A DNA stretch of 38,619 bases from assembly GCA_017450695.1 (NCBI GenBank), contig JAFSTA010000017.1, positions 1 to 38,619 of the forward strand. Direction: 5' to 3'. How positions within the stretch are numbered: position 1 is the first letter of the stretch; each line of letters opens with the position of its first letter. This stretch comes from Kiritimatiellia bacterium. Lineage in GTDB: Bacteria > Verrucomicrobiota > Kiritimatiellia > RFP12 > UBA1067. The notes below the pieces were generated by a model. It was given only the letters and a program-made list of their open reading frames with translations. It was not told the DNA's origin and did no database searches. Shown in pieces: positions 1 through 10,200 of this stretch. Position numbers and translations under genes: made by a program.

Positions 1-2
1 AG

Positions 3-233
3 TCCGAGGAGTGCGCGGACATCAGGGCGAGGGTCGAAATCGTGAACCTGCCGCCGTACTCGCCCGACCTCAACCCGATCGAGCAGGTCTGGAGGGTGAC
101 CAGGCGCGAGGTGACGCACAACCGGTACTTCCCCGACGAGGTCGCGCTGGCGGGTAGTCTCGACTCTTATTTCGCCCAGTTCAGGAACCCCAACCAGAAA
201 CTGTCGAGCCTTTGCTCATTTAAGCACAAATAA
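3..233 (+). CDS. IS630-family transposase, C-terminal fragment (cut by window edge)
   Basis: The frame is open from the left edge to a TAA at 231-233, so the gene begins outside the window. The visible 76 residues carry the end of the DDE catalytic domain typical of IS630/Tc1-mariner transposases: PPYSPDLNPIEQVW, in which the Glu of NPIE is the third catalytic acid. A short tail follows, ending in FKHK. In the intact family this enzyme cuts and rejoins element ends at TA targets. I could not recognise the element's right terminal inverted repeat after the stop. The GC-rich coding sequence gives way to AT-rich DNA straight after it, so the element borders the RHS region. The family call is firm; whether the copy is intact cannot be judged here. 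Confidence 0.85.
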   Translation, partial: SEECADIRARVEIVNLPPYSPDLNPIEQVWRVTRREVTHNRYFPDEVALAGSLDSYFAQFRNPNQKLSSLCSFKHK

Positions 234-277
234 TTATGTCGTTTACTATAATTAATCAGATGATCACAAAAACGCTA

Positions 278-306
278 TTGACAAACAATTTCTTTTTTGC
301 TACTTT
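278..306 (+). promoter_or_regulatory. Sigma70-like promoter of the RHS gene
   Basis: TTGACA (278-283), a 17-base spacer and TACTTT (301-306). It lies about 60 bases before the chosen ATG at 365 and places the start of transcription near 313. It supports the internal start codon, because an ATG at 236 would lie upstream of the promoter. Confidence 0.7.
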
Positions 307-364
307 AATGACAAAATCTTTTTTGATACTGTCCGTGTGTGTTGTAAAAGGAGGGGATGAATCT

Positions 365-3300
365 ATGAAACCGTCTTGTTTGTTTGGACTTGTTTTGGCG
401 ACGTTCTTTTCTGCGCAAGCGGGAATGGGTAGCGACCGATTGGATTTTTCTTTCTCGACGCTCCACGCCGGTCGGGCGACGCTTTCCGAAAACGGATTCG
501 CAATCGTCAGGCGACTGCAAGTAGCCGATTTCGCGCCAGAACTCCAGATTCCGGTAGAGCTGGTGTATTCCTCCGCCCGGACAGAATCGGGATTGATCGG
601 ATACGCATGGAGGATCCCGCAGCTGGAAAGCACCACTCTTCCCGCATCCGACGGCATGGTCTGGATCACCCCGTGGGGAGAGGAAATCAAGTTTTACTCC
701 CCCTCCAAAGTCTCGGACGAATTCAAGGAGGTTTTTCAAGGCGATCCCGCTAGGCGGCAGGCGTACTTCGCGCCTTACGCGGACTGGGAGGCAACCCCTT
801 TGGAAAAGGACGCGCGACGGAACGGAAACTGGAGACTGACCGGGATCAGAGCTTATAAGGGATGGGGCTTCCTGTACCGGGACGCGAAGCTGCAGGAGAT
901 CAAGACGCCCTGCGGCAGAAGCGTCCAGTTCCGCTACGCCAAAGGCGGTGTTCTGAAAAGCGTCTCACAGGACGATGTTCCGTTCCTTGAAATCCAGTCG
1001 GATTCCGGGGAGATCGACGCCATAACCGCAAACGGGGTTCATTACAAGTTTGTCTATGAGACGGTGACGGTTCCGGTTCTTCCCCAGACCCTTGCGGGGA
1101 GAAGAGACTTGAAGCTGGGGCGCAAGATGCTGCGCCATTGCCTGCCGCAGGGACTTCCCGGAACCTCGTTCCAATACGACGGCGCGGGGTATCTCTCCTG
1201 GATCTCCCAGGACGGGAAAAAGGAGGAGTTTACCGTGGAATCCGAATCGCTGGAGGAACGCATCACGAACTTGTCCGCCAAGCAGAAAAAGGAGAAGAGT
1301 CCCGTCGAGAAGATTTCGGGGCGCTTGCTGGCGGACGGGCGATACCTCTACCGCTACAAGGGGACACAGCCGGGATACGTCGAGCTGACCGACCGGGGCG
1401 GCGGCGTGACGACGTACGACTTCAGCGCGAAGGCAGGAACCCTGTCCGTCACCGTACCATCGGGACAGAAGACGACCGTGTATTATTATATGCGTCATGA
1501 CGTGCCGTATCTGGGAAAGATCCGAAAGGTTGTCGATTCGCGGGGGCGGGAACTCGCCTCCTACCGGTATGATTCCAAAACGGGAAAGATCTCCCAGGTG
1601 CGCAACCGGTTGGGAAACGACGTCAACTTCACCCACGACGAGAACGGCGGGCTGCTCGGCGTCAGCCGACAGGCAAGAAACGCCAAGGCACAAGAACAAA
1701 TCCTCGCCGTCCGCTCTGACGCCAGCGGGAATCCGCTGGAGATCGCCATCCTCGATGAGAAAGGGAAAGCGGTGCAGACCACCCGCATCGACTATGGTAA
1801 GGAGGGAATGCCAACACGGATCGACGACGGACGCGGCGCGGAAACGTATCTTTATTCGAAGAGCGGATACCCGGTCCGGAAGACCGACCGGTTCGGGCTG
1901 GTGACGCGCATCGAGTACGACCGCTACAACCGCGTCAGAAAAGTCTCAACCCCGGACGGATACGATACCGTGATTACGAGAACCCCCGAAGGGTTCGTCA
2001 GCCGCGTGGAGAGACGCGACGAGTCGGGCGTCTGCGCCTCCGTCGATATCACGTACGACAGCCACGGCGTACCCGTCCGGTACATGACCGAGGACGGGAA
2101 GATGCGCTCGTTTGAACGCGACCCGGAAGGACGCATCGTCCGCGATCACCTACCCGATGGAACCATATTTTCTTATGCTTATGATGCAACAGGAAAATTA
2201 GTCTCTGTGTTGGATCCGGACGGCGGGAAGCGGTCTATCGAACACTCGCAAAACGGTATCACGCGAATTAAAAATGCAGAAGACTACATTACAGATTATT
2301 TGCGTCATAAAGATACAGGGTTGGTTGAAAGAATCATATCACGCTTATCAGCAGGGAAGTCCGAAAGAAGATATGCGTATGATCCTTTCGACAGGCTAGT
2401 AAAAGCTGATTCCGGAAAAGAAGGGAAAGCTGATATCTGCTATGACGAATGGGGACGTGTCTCGAGGATTGTCCGCGATGGGAGAAGAGCGGACTACCGA
2501 TATAATTTTTTGGGTGCACTTACCGGTATAACGGATGGAGATGTTGAAGAAACGTGTCAGTATAATGTGTACGGGCAAAGAGTATCGCGCATAACCAGGC
2601 GAAATAATACTGAATTTTTTGAAAAAAGAGAATATGACCAATTGGGACGACTCGTTTCCATTCAAACGAAAGATGGAAGAATCGATTACGCATACGACTC
2701 GAAAAGCAAGCTCGCCTCTCAACGGATTGGAAAATACCTGATTCGTTACACCTATACACCGCATGGCGAACTCGCAACCAAGAAACTCTATTCTTCACAA
2801 GGGAAAGAGTTGGGATCATTGGCATACAGATACAGGAAAGACGGACGGATTATAGGTCGTTCCGTGAATGGAATGCGTCAAGATTATGTTTATGACAAGA
2901 TGGATCGGCTTGTCTCCGTTTGGGACGCCAGCGGGAATTGCATGGAGCAGTATTCATACGATCGACGCGGGAACATTCTTGAAAAAGTGGTTGATGGGAA
3001 AAGGGTAACATTTGCCTACAATCACGCGAATCAATTAATCAGAAAGTCTTACGGGAAAGGGAAAACCGTCGAATACAAATATGATGCGTCGGGGCGCTTA
3101 ATCCGCGAGGGTGACAGAACCTATACTTATAACGACAGGAATAAGGTCACAGCCGTTTTTGAAGACGGGAAATGTATTGCCGCGTATAGCTACACCGTGT
3201 CAGGGCAAATCGACTCTATCATCAGAGGAAACCAGACTGAAGATTTGATTTGGGACGGGCTTGCTTTGATTGGAAGGAATGGCGAAAGCATAGTAAACGA

Positions 3301-4033
3301 ACCGCATCCGAATGGCGGAAGCCCCATTTTGATAGGTACCGATACCGTTTTGTTCACGGACATACTCGGAACAACGGTTGGCCTAGTGAAAAATGGAGAG
3401 TACAAAACTGTTCCCCATAGTGTATATGGAGAAAGTACGAATACGGAGACATTCTTTACGGGAAAACCCTTTATCGACGAACTTGGATACTCTTTCCTGT
3501 TACGAAACTATCGCCCGGAATTGGCGCGTTGGCAAAATCCGGATCCGCTCGGATTCCCTGATGGGTGGAATAACTATGTGTACTGTAATGGAATGGCTTC
3601 CTTTGCTTTTGATCTTCTGGGAGGTGCACTACATATAGTTGATCAACAACTATTCCCATTTGCAACAGCAGTTGAAAACATAGAATACAGTTATTCTGTT
3701 TTATTATACGGAGTGTGTAACCATGATTACGACGCTCCCTCAATAACCCCCTATCTTGAATTAATTAATTCAACAAGCGAAGTGTCATACATTGATATCG
3801 AAACCAATCGCCGTATCACAGTCTCGTTTAGTTATGGATATCTTGACCCTAAAACCAAAATAGAAATTGTGGGGATAGGTCAAAAGCGGATAACGGTTTC
3901 TGGGCTTTTGGTAATGCGTGTTACAGAACAAATTGAAAATCTAACAGATCCAACGCAGTATAGTATCAAAGAAATTGATGCAGCGAGATCGATTGCCACG
4001 TTACGATGTACGATTTCCAAACCGATGGAATAA
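365..4033 (+). CDS. Secreted RHS/YD-repeat protein with variable C-terminal tip
   Basis: 1222 residues from the ATG at 365, chosen because a strong AGGAGGGG ribosome site sits about 10 bases upstream and the first 20 residues form a signal peptide (MKPSCLFG, then hydrophobic, then SAQAG). Reading could open from 236, but that lies upstream of the promoter. Many YD-type repeats fill residues 350-950 (motifs such as YDRYNRV, YAYDATGKL, YDQLGRL). The RHS-associated core ends with NPDPLGFPDG near residue 1060 and DLLG at 1083-1086. After it comes a 136-residue tip with no recognised toxin motif. RHS proteins are usually polymorphic surface or secreted proteins with a variable, often toxic, end; toxicity here is only possible. 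Base composition drops from GC-rich to clearly AT-richer near 2158, inside the repeats. The next gene begins 22 bases after the stop. Confidence 0.85.
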   Translation: MKPSCLFGLVLATFFSAQAGMGSDRLDFSFSTLHAGRATLSENGFAIVRRLQVADFAPELQIPVELVYSSARTESGLIGYAWRIPQLESTTLPASDGMVWITPWGEEIKFYSPSKVSDEFKEVFQGDPARRQAYFAPYADWEATPLEKDARRNGNWRLTGIRAYKGWGFLYRDAKLQEIKTPCGRSVQFRYAKGGVLKSVSQDDVPFLEIQSDSGEIDAITANGVHYKFVYETVTVPVLPQTLAGRRDLKLGRKMLRHCLPQGLPGTSFQYDGAGYLSWISQDGKKEEFTVESESLEERITNLSAKQKKEKSPVEKISGRLLADGRYLYRYKGTQPGYVELTDRGGGVTTYDFSAKAGTLSVTVPSGQKTTVYYYMRHDVPYLGKIRKVVDSRGRELASYRYDSKTGKISQVRNRLGNDVNFTHDENGGLLGVSRQARNAKAQEQILAVRSDASGNPLEIAILDEKGKAVQTTRIDYGKEGMPTRIDDGRGAETYLYSKSGYPVRKTDRFGLVTRIEYDRYNRVRKVSTPDGYDTVITRTPEGFVSRVERRDESGVCASVDITYDSHGVPVRYMTEDGKMRSFERDPEGRIVRDHLPDGTIFSYAYDATGKLVSVLDPDGGKRSIEHSQNGITRIKNAEDYITDYLRHKDTGLVERIISRLSAGKSERRYAYDPFDRLVKADSGKEGKADICYDEWGRVSRIVRDGRRADYRYNFLGALTGITDGDVEETCQYNVYGQRVSRITRRNNTEFFEKREYDQLGRLVSIQTKDGRIDYAYDSKSKLASQRIGKYLIRYTYTPHGELATKKLYSSQGKELGSLAYRYRKDGRIIGRSVNGMRQDYVYDKMDRLVSVWDASGNCMEQYSYDRRGNILEKVVDGKRVTFAYNHANQLIRKSYGKGKTVEYKYDASGRLIREGDRTYTYNDRNKVTAVFEDGKCIAAYSYTVSGQIDSIIRGNQTEDLIWDGLALIGRNGESIVNEPHPNGGSPILIGTDTVLFTDILGTTVGLVKNGEYKTVPHSVYGESTNTETFFTGKPFIDELGYSFLLRNYRPELARWQNPDPLGFPDGWNNYVYCNGMASFAFDLLGGALHIVDQQLFPFATAVENIEYSYSVLLYGVCNHDYDAPSITPYLELINSTSEVSYIDIETNRRITVSFSYGYLDPKTKIEIVGIGQKRITVSGLLVMRVTEQIENLTDPTQYSIKEIDAARSIATLRCTISKPME

Positions 4034-4055
4034 GTTACAAAACGGAGAAGTAACC

Positions 4056-5000
4056 ATGAAGGCACAATTTTTCTGTTTTTACATGATTTCGAAAGTAATA
4101 GTTTACGGCATCGTTATTTGCACCAAGCCATTGTATGCCCACAGGTATTTAATGCAGACGCATACGCTCACGACAAACATTGTTTCCCAAGTTGGACACT
4201 CGGTTGAAACGAACTGGTTCGGATTTGAATTAAAGCTACTGTGTGGTGATGGGGTGACACAAAAATCCGCATATCTGGAATTCCCGAAAGGGATGGTATT
4301 GGCAACTTCAATTGGAGGGGGGGGCTTTCTACGATACGGATTCCGTTCTACGTTTCAAGAGGAGCAATCCGACAATTCCGTCTTTTGTGTTTCGGCAGTG
4401 AATCTAGAGCGAGTGTCGCTCGGGCGTGAAAAGAAATGCGTGTCACGTTTGGGACTTGCCCTGGTACCATCAACCGTCAAAATGAAATGTCTCCCCGACA
4501 CCGCGACATCAGATTCAACCGGAAACATTTGGTACAGGACACTTTCCAAGATCGGTCAACCGATATACAGGCAAGAACTGTTCATGCCGGATAGTGACCA
4601 ATTAGAGAATCTGCATTCCATCGAGACATATTGGAATTATGTGGTATTTTTGTCGGAAGATGGAAAATATACAGTGCTCCTACGAACATTTCTTCTTTCT
4701 CCGGACCAGCCGTATTCTCAACGTCGCGAAGAGAGAATCTTCGTTTTAGATGGAAATCTAGAAGAATGTTTGCAAGGGAAGGGAAACATGATGCGGCAAG
4801 GCGATGTTTCTATCAGATCTTACATGGAGGATTTGCGCATGGTTGATCCCCAACTGGGAAAGTTACTAACTGACAAAAGGGATGAGTGTTTTCTCTGCTT
4901 CTGCATCAGGATGCAGGAGCGGGAACTTTATCGAAATGTCAGATTGGGAACGTTTGCCCAAATGCTGCCAAGACTCAAAAAGTTTACGGTGAGGAACTGA
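4056..5000 (+). CDS. Exported protein of unknown function following the RHS gene
   Basis: 314 residues from the ATG at 4056, chosen for the GGAGAAG ribosome site at 4043-4049; the frame is open upstream to 3975. I do not recognise a family. The first 30 residues (MKAQFFCFYMISKVIVYGIV, ending in a KPLYAH-like site) look like a signal peptide or anchor, so the protein is probably exported. The body is rich in beta-type stretches and has several Cys (CGDG, CVSAV, CLPD, CFLCFC). Position directly after an RHS gene is where immunity proteins usually lie, but the length and export signal are atypical for one. It shares the lower GC of the 3' half of the RHS gene, so the two probably arrived together. 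An adaptor, accessory surface protein or immunity factor are all possible. Confidence 0.6.
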   Translation: MKAQFFCFYMISKVIVYGIVICTKPLYAHRYLMQTHTLTTNIVSQVGHSVETNWFGFELKLLCGDGVTQKSAYLEFPKGMVLATSIGGGGFLRYGFRSTFQEEQSDNSVFCVSAVNLERVSLGREKKCVSRLGLALVPSTVKMKCLPDTATSDSTGNIWYRTLSKIGQPIYRQELFMPDSDQLENLHSIETYWNYVVFLSEDGKYTVLLRTFLLSPDQPYSQRREERIFVLDGNLEECLQGKGNMMRQGDVSIRSYMEDLRMVDPQLGKLLTDKRDECFLCFCIRMQERELYRNVRLGTFAQMLPRLKKFTVRN

Positions 5001-5057
5001 CTCATTTTGTCGATTAATCGACTGATTCGCGTCCTTTTGTAGAACAGGGAGGTCTTC

Positions 5058-5987
5058 ATGTCTCATAAAATAGTTCTGATTTTTCCCATACTTTTTGCAT
5101 CGGCAGCCATAGCGTATGCAAAACCGAATCCTTCCCGCGTTTTTTCGGTTGAGGTCGCGACACACGCGCCGTCGCCGACCAACCGGACGGTAAAGCTCTG
5201 GTATAGGGTTCCGAAGGGGTACAACCATTCGGTAAACCGAGAATGGCGTGTGCTGGTTTATTTCGGCGGCAGGAACTGTTCTGGGAAGAAAGAGGCGTCC
5301 GGACGCTTCGGGTGGGGGAGATGGGCAGACAAGAACGGGATTTTCCTAGTAGCGCCGGGGTTTCGGGATGATGCCTACTGGAGACCGGAACAATGGTCTG
5401 GAAAAGCCCTTTTCGACGGTTTGGCGCAAATTAAGCAACGGTATCGCATCTGTGACCGAAAACTATTGTATTATGGGTATTCCGCCGGAGCGCAGTGTTC
5501 CAATCTGTTCGCGGCATGGAAACCGGACCGGACACGGTGCTGGGTCTCCCACGCATGCGGTGTTTTCCACGAGCCGAAAACCTCCATGCGGAACATACTG
5601 GGAGTCGTGACCTGCGGAGACGCCGATGCATACCGCTATATTCTCGGCAGGAGGTTTGTGGAAAGATACAAACGGATGGGGGCAGTGATTATCTGGAGGT
5701 CGTTGCCGAACATCCCGCACATATTGACGGGAAGATCCGTCCGACTCGCCCAGGCGGCTCTCTCGTACAGTGACAAGCTGTATGCGGACGATCTGACTCG
5801 TGGCAGCGCAACTCTCCGTCTGCCGGAAAAACCCGTTTGCCTGTTTGTGGGCGATGATGCAGAAACCTGTTTCTATCCGGCTGACTCCGTAGAGGCCAGC
5901 CATATTCCACCGGAGGACGCGGTTGATTTGCCGACAAAGGAAATCGCGGAAGCCTGGGGATTCCCCGGCAAGACGGGGACCCAATGA
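5058..5987 (+). CDS. Secreted alpha/beta hydrolase (esterase/depolymerase-like)
   Basis: 309 residues. The ATG has a GGGAGG ribosome site 5 bases upstream. A signal peptide ends near residue 21 (IAYAKP). The fold is that of PHB-depolymerase/feruloyl-esterase-like alpha/beta hydrolases: an early strand VLVYFGGRN, the segment FLVAPGFRDDAYW, and the nucleophile elbow GYSAGAQ with Ser142. Candidate triad partners are Asp188 or Asp190 (CGDADAY) and His221 (NIPHIL). It should hydrolyse an ester or related bond in the periplasm or outside the cell; the substrate is unknown. Its stop overlaps the start of the next gene (ATGA), so it is probably translationally coupled to the ligase-like membrane protein. 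That suggests a glycan or lipid-linked acyl substrate, which is inference. Confidence 0.75.
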   Translation: MSHKIVLIFPILFASAAIAYAKPNPSRVFSVEVATHAPSPTNRTVKLWYRVPKGYNHSVNREWRVLVYFGGRNCSGKKEASGRFGWGRWADKNGIFLVAPGFRDDAYWRPEQWSGKALFDGLAQIKQRYRICDRKLLYYGYSAGAQCSNLFAAWKPDRTRCWVSHACGVFHEPKTSMRNILGVVTCGDADAYRYILGRRFVERYKRMGAVIIWRSLPNIPHILTGRSVRLAQAALSYSDKLYADDLTRGSATLRLPEKPVCLFVGDDAETCFYPADSVEASHIPPEDAVDLPTKEIAEAWGFPGKTGTQ

Positions 5988-7243
5988 TGGAGTTCACCTG
6001 GCATGGACTTGTCCGTCACGGTTTCGGCTTCTACAATCCGAACCACGCGGCGGCATTTCTGAATGTCCTGATTGTTTTCGCATACGGCGCATTCGGATTT
6101 TCCGAGAGAATTCGTCCGAAGATTCTTCGCCGTGCAGCAAAAACCGCCATCTTGCTTGGCGGGATCTGCCTTGTTCTCGCGCTTGTCGCCACCTATTCAC
6201 GTGCAGGCATTCTGGTTTTCCTTCTTTGTATGTCATTTTTGCTGGCAAAGGGAAAAAAGAAGAGCCGGGGCGTGATTCTTTCCGGTACTGTGATTGTCGT
6301 TTTCTTCTGTATTCTTTTCGGTCTTCACAGAAGATTCATGATGGACGATTCAGTCCTTCATAGGTTGGATATCTGGCTTGCGGGATTCCGATTACTCCGT
6401 GCCAATTTCTGGAACGGGGTCGGATTCGGGAATTCCGGGCTTGTCGCCAGCGTCTGGATGCTGCCGTCCGGAATCGAATGCAGGACGCTAGTCAATGCGC
6501 CCTTGACGTTGCTGGTCGAAAACGGATGGAGATTCGGCCTGTTCTGGATTCCGCCAGTCTTGTATGCCTTGTTTCACGGATATTCAAAAAGCATTCCCTG
6601 GTGCGCGTTTGCAGGATTGCTTCTTTCCTCGTCGGTTTCTTCTGTCTTCGACTTCGGCGTTCTGCTTGACTTTCGAGACTTTGGAAGTATGGGAATAGGA
6701 AATTTCCTCTTGTCATGGCTTTTGTTCCTTGTCTTTCTGACAATGGCGATCATTTTGGTTCGGGGATGTTTTTCCCCTCGCGCGGCGGTTCTCGCAACAG
6801 GGACAACAGTTTTCATCTTCCTCTGTTTCGGGGTAATCCCACCCGATTTGAAAACTCCCATCATGATAGACCGTCTAGCAATAATCGGATGCCAAACGAA
6901 CACCGTAGTTTACCATGACGGGAGCAAACCATTGCGGCAGATAGTGTCGCGTTTGTCGGAAGATGTCTTTCCTCGAATCCCCTATTCCGTCTCAGGATAT
7001 CAAATCCCGCTGGACGGCAGTCTGGACGTGCCAACAATGTCAGCAAAATCGGATTTGACCATTTTGTGCGGCGCCTGTGTTGAATTCTCCGAACGGATGG
7101 ACGGCAATCCGATCATCGTTGTTGATCCTCCTGATCTGCCTTTTCGATCTGTCCATGTAAAACAGATTTTTCTCCCGCCGTTCCGTTCATACCCGGTTGT
7201 AGAAGCTTGGGCAACTGAACACGGCATTCCTGTCACAAGATGA
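5984..7243 (+). CDS. O-antigen ligase/Wzy-like membrane protein, short, with soluble tail
   Basis: 419 residues. The ATG overlaps the stop of the upstream hydrolase (ATGATG/TGA). Motifs of the O-antigen ligase/polymerase family are present: FYNPNHAAAF near residues 16-25 and TYSRAG near 70-75. About eight hydrophobic helices lie between residues 20 and 290. Usual family members have 10-12 helices, with the NxNH motif about 150 residues into the protein; here it lies almost at the N-terminus, so the first half is missing. A soluble tail of about 130 residues follows (IIGCQTNTVVYHDG, LTILCGACVEF, IIVVDPPDLP), which is not part of the standard family. In the family these enzymes join or polymerise lipid-linked sugars at the periplasmic face. 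It may be a degenerate ligase or a specialised half-size version working with the hydrolase. Confidence 0.65.
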   Translation: MMEFTWHGLVRHGFGFYNPNHAAAFLNVLIVFAYGAFGFSERIRPKILRRAAKTAILLGGICLVLALVATYSRAGILVFLLCMSFLLAKGKKKSRGVILSGTVIVVFFCILFGLHRRFMMDDSVLHRLDIWLAGFRLLRANFWNGVGFGNSGLVASVWMLPSGIECRTLVNAPLTLLVENGWRFGLFWIPPVLYALFHGYSKSIPWCAFAGLLLSSSVSSVFDFGVLLDFRDFGSMGIGNFLLSWLLFLVFLTMAIILVRGCFSPRAAVLATGTTVFIFLCFGVIPPDLKTPIMIDRLAIIGCQTNTVVYHDGSKPLRQIVSRLSEDVFPRIPYSVSGYQIPLDGSLDVPTMSAKSDLTILCGACVEFSERMDGNPIIVVDPPDLPFRSVHVKQIFLPPFRSYPVVEAWATEHGIPVTR

Positions 7244-7245
7244 GG

Positions 7246-10200
7246 TTACTGTGGACGGGCAATCAGGCGGAGCAGGCGGAGGAGTTCGCTCATGCCCCAG
7301 GCCTGGGCGCTGCAACCGCGCGCGAGGTGCGGGGCGTCGCCGTCGCAGATCTCGGGTACCTGGCAGAGGCAACCGCTGTTCAGCAGTTCCACGGAGGAGG
7401 CGAGCAATGATCCGGCGACCGGCTTGGCGCGCTTGCCATACACTTTCAGGAGCGCTTCGGCATAGAGCGGGAAGGGCCAGGTCCACGCCGTCCCGTTGTG
7501 GTAGGCTGGCTTGCGGCGGGTGTCCTCGTCCCCGTTGTACACGCCGCAGTACGGCGCGTAGGGTTGGTTCAGCAACACGCCGTCGCGCCACACGCCCATG
7601 TTGCAGCGTACCGGCGCATCGGCGAGCGACCGGATCGCACCCGGCACCAGCAGTTGCTCGCAGACGGCGACAATCTCCTTCGCCAGCTCCGCCGGCACCG
7701 CATCCAGCGAGACGGCGAGCAACTGGTTGCTCCGAATGGCGTCCTCCAACTCCGCCTGTTTCGCGGGTACGCCCGGCTTGGCACGCAGGCAGTCCGCCAG
7801 CCCGCCTTCCGGCATTCGGAAATAGCGGACGAAGGATTCCGCGGCCCGGTCACGCAGTGACTGGAACCCCGGATCAATCCGCGTGGCGACCAGACGCAAC
7901 GCGGCAAGCCACAACGCCTGAATCTCGACGGGATACCCTTCCCTCGGCGTACCGGCGGGATAGTTGGTGTCCATCCAGGTGAAGTGGGGCGGCGAGAAAA
8001 CCAGTCCGCTCTCCGCATCCATCTTCACGCCGTTCGCCGTGCCGTCACGCAGACTCTGCACGATGGAGAGGACGACCTGCCGGATGGTGCGTCCCGGCTT
8101 TACCTGTTGCGAGAGCACGGCATTTTCACCGAGTGCGCGAATCAGATCTTCGACAACCACGCAGTACCAGAGCGGCGCATCGGAGGTATCCCAGTTCCCG
8201 ACCGTCGTACCGTGGATGATATTCGGCAACCTGCCGCCATCCTCGAAACGCCCGAATTCGCAGAGGATCTGCATCGCATCCTCCGTGCGTCCGTCCGCAA
8301 CCAGTCCGCGAAGGACGATGAGCGTGTCGCGTCCCCAGTCGAGGAACCACGGGTAGCCCGCAATCACCGTCTTCAGGTTGTCACGCTTGACCAGGTAGAG
8401 ATCCATCGCACGAGAAACCGCGTCGGCAAGCGGCAGGGTGTCGGGAGCATCCGTTTCGCAGACGGTTGCGGAACGCCGCCGGAGCCGCGTCGGTTTTTCA
8501 TCTGAGTTGCCGACATCCGTCGTTTCGTCCTTCTCCTCGGCGCACTCCCCTGCCCTCATCGTCACGGAGGAGGCGTCGGCGAGAACGACCTCGAACCAGC
8601 CGGGCGAGAAGAGGTCTCCCGCCGCGTCGAGTCCGCGTTCCGCCTCTTCCGGATGCGGCACCTGATAGCTCCACTCCGTCTCCTTGTGGAAGTTTCCGTC
8701 TGAGACCTCCATCGTGACGCCCGCAATCCCGTAGGGCGCGAACCGGAAACCGTTGCCGTCCGCAAGCGGTTGCGTGGCGGCGGGGAACTGGTCTTCCGCC
8801 CCCTGATACGCCTTGGTCGGCGTATGGAAGGAACGCCACTCGATATCGGGACGCAGAATCAAGCGGATGTCGCCGGTCTTTTCCAGCGCCCCGTCCTCGT
8901 CCGTGGCGGGGCGCGAGACGCGCAACGCGGCAACATTCCGGAGCGGCATCAGCTCCAGACGGAAACGGAGCGGAACCCACTTGCCCATTCCGCACGGGAC
9001 ACGGAAAAACCATTCGGCGAAACGCCCCGCCGGATCGGCGGCGAATCGCACGAGACAGCTTTCGTTCACTTCGTTGGAAAAACCGTTGTAGCGGACCCAT
9101 GCGCGGCAACGCGACCAGAAGACCGTCTTATCGACGGGCACGTTCGGATCGAGGTTCAGCGCCAGGAGGCAGTCGTACTGGCTGCGGACCGTTCCCCAGG
9201 AGGCGCGGACGTAGGCCATCGCCCCCGCCCCGTTGCTCAACACGGCGTGAAGCGGCGTGAACGCGCGGGGCGGTTCGCCGAAGACGGAAGACGCGCGGGT
9301 ACAGAGCGCGGAGTCATGCCGCACGGCCTTGCCGCCGACCGAGGTCAGGACACGCGCGCGCTTCAGCGGTGGCAACACCAGCAGTTCGGATTCCGTCCGT
9401 TTCACACCCGCCGGCGTGTAGGCGCAACAGACGAGCGTCCGCCGTTCCGCACAGGTACCGTCCAAGTCATCGGCATAGGGGGCGACCGGCAACAGCACAT
9501 GCCAAGCCTGCGGCAGGTGTGCCGCCTTTTTCGGATTTACCGTTCGGACAGATCCCTCGTATGCCAGCGTTCTGCCGTCGGCGGAACGGATCGTAAGGTG
9601 GAACGGATGGTCGGCAAAGACGCGCAGGAAGTTGCCGTGGGGAATCATCACCTGCCGCCGCGTGTCGAGCGGCCAATGGAAGGTCGTGGTCGTACAGGCA
9701 TCCGCCTCCGCGCACCGCAGGCGCTGGAGTTCGGCGCGACGCCGCGTCACCACGTCCGGTTCCAAATCTTGATTCGGGGAGAGGTTCAGGAACATGCGCA
9801 AATCCTCACGACGCGGTGTGAGGCAACGCACCTGCCCCGGCTGGAGTTCCATCTCCGAGCACGAGAACGGTTCCGCCTCGGCGTGATCCGTGCATTCGAG
9901 CAGATCGAACACGCCCTCGTTCGCGGGGAACGCGGCGGCATCCCACGAGACGCGAACGGGGTGAACGGTATCGAGGTTGACAAGTACAAGCAGGTTGTTC
10001 CGGGAGTCCGCCGTTTCGCGCAACACGGCAATTCCTTCGCCGCCGCACGTCTGGATGGGGCGGAGGCGCGTGTGCGGTCCGAACGCGGGATGGGCCATGA
10101 GCAGGAGGTTGATCCGTCCAAAGAGACCGACCAAGTTCGGCATCGCGTCCCAGTTGAGGGAAGAGGCTCCGTGTACATCGATCTTCTCCGTCGCCAGCCA

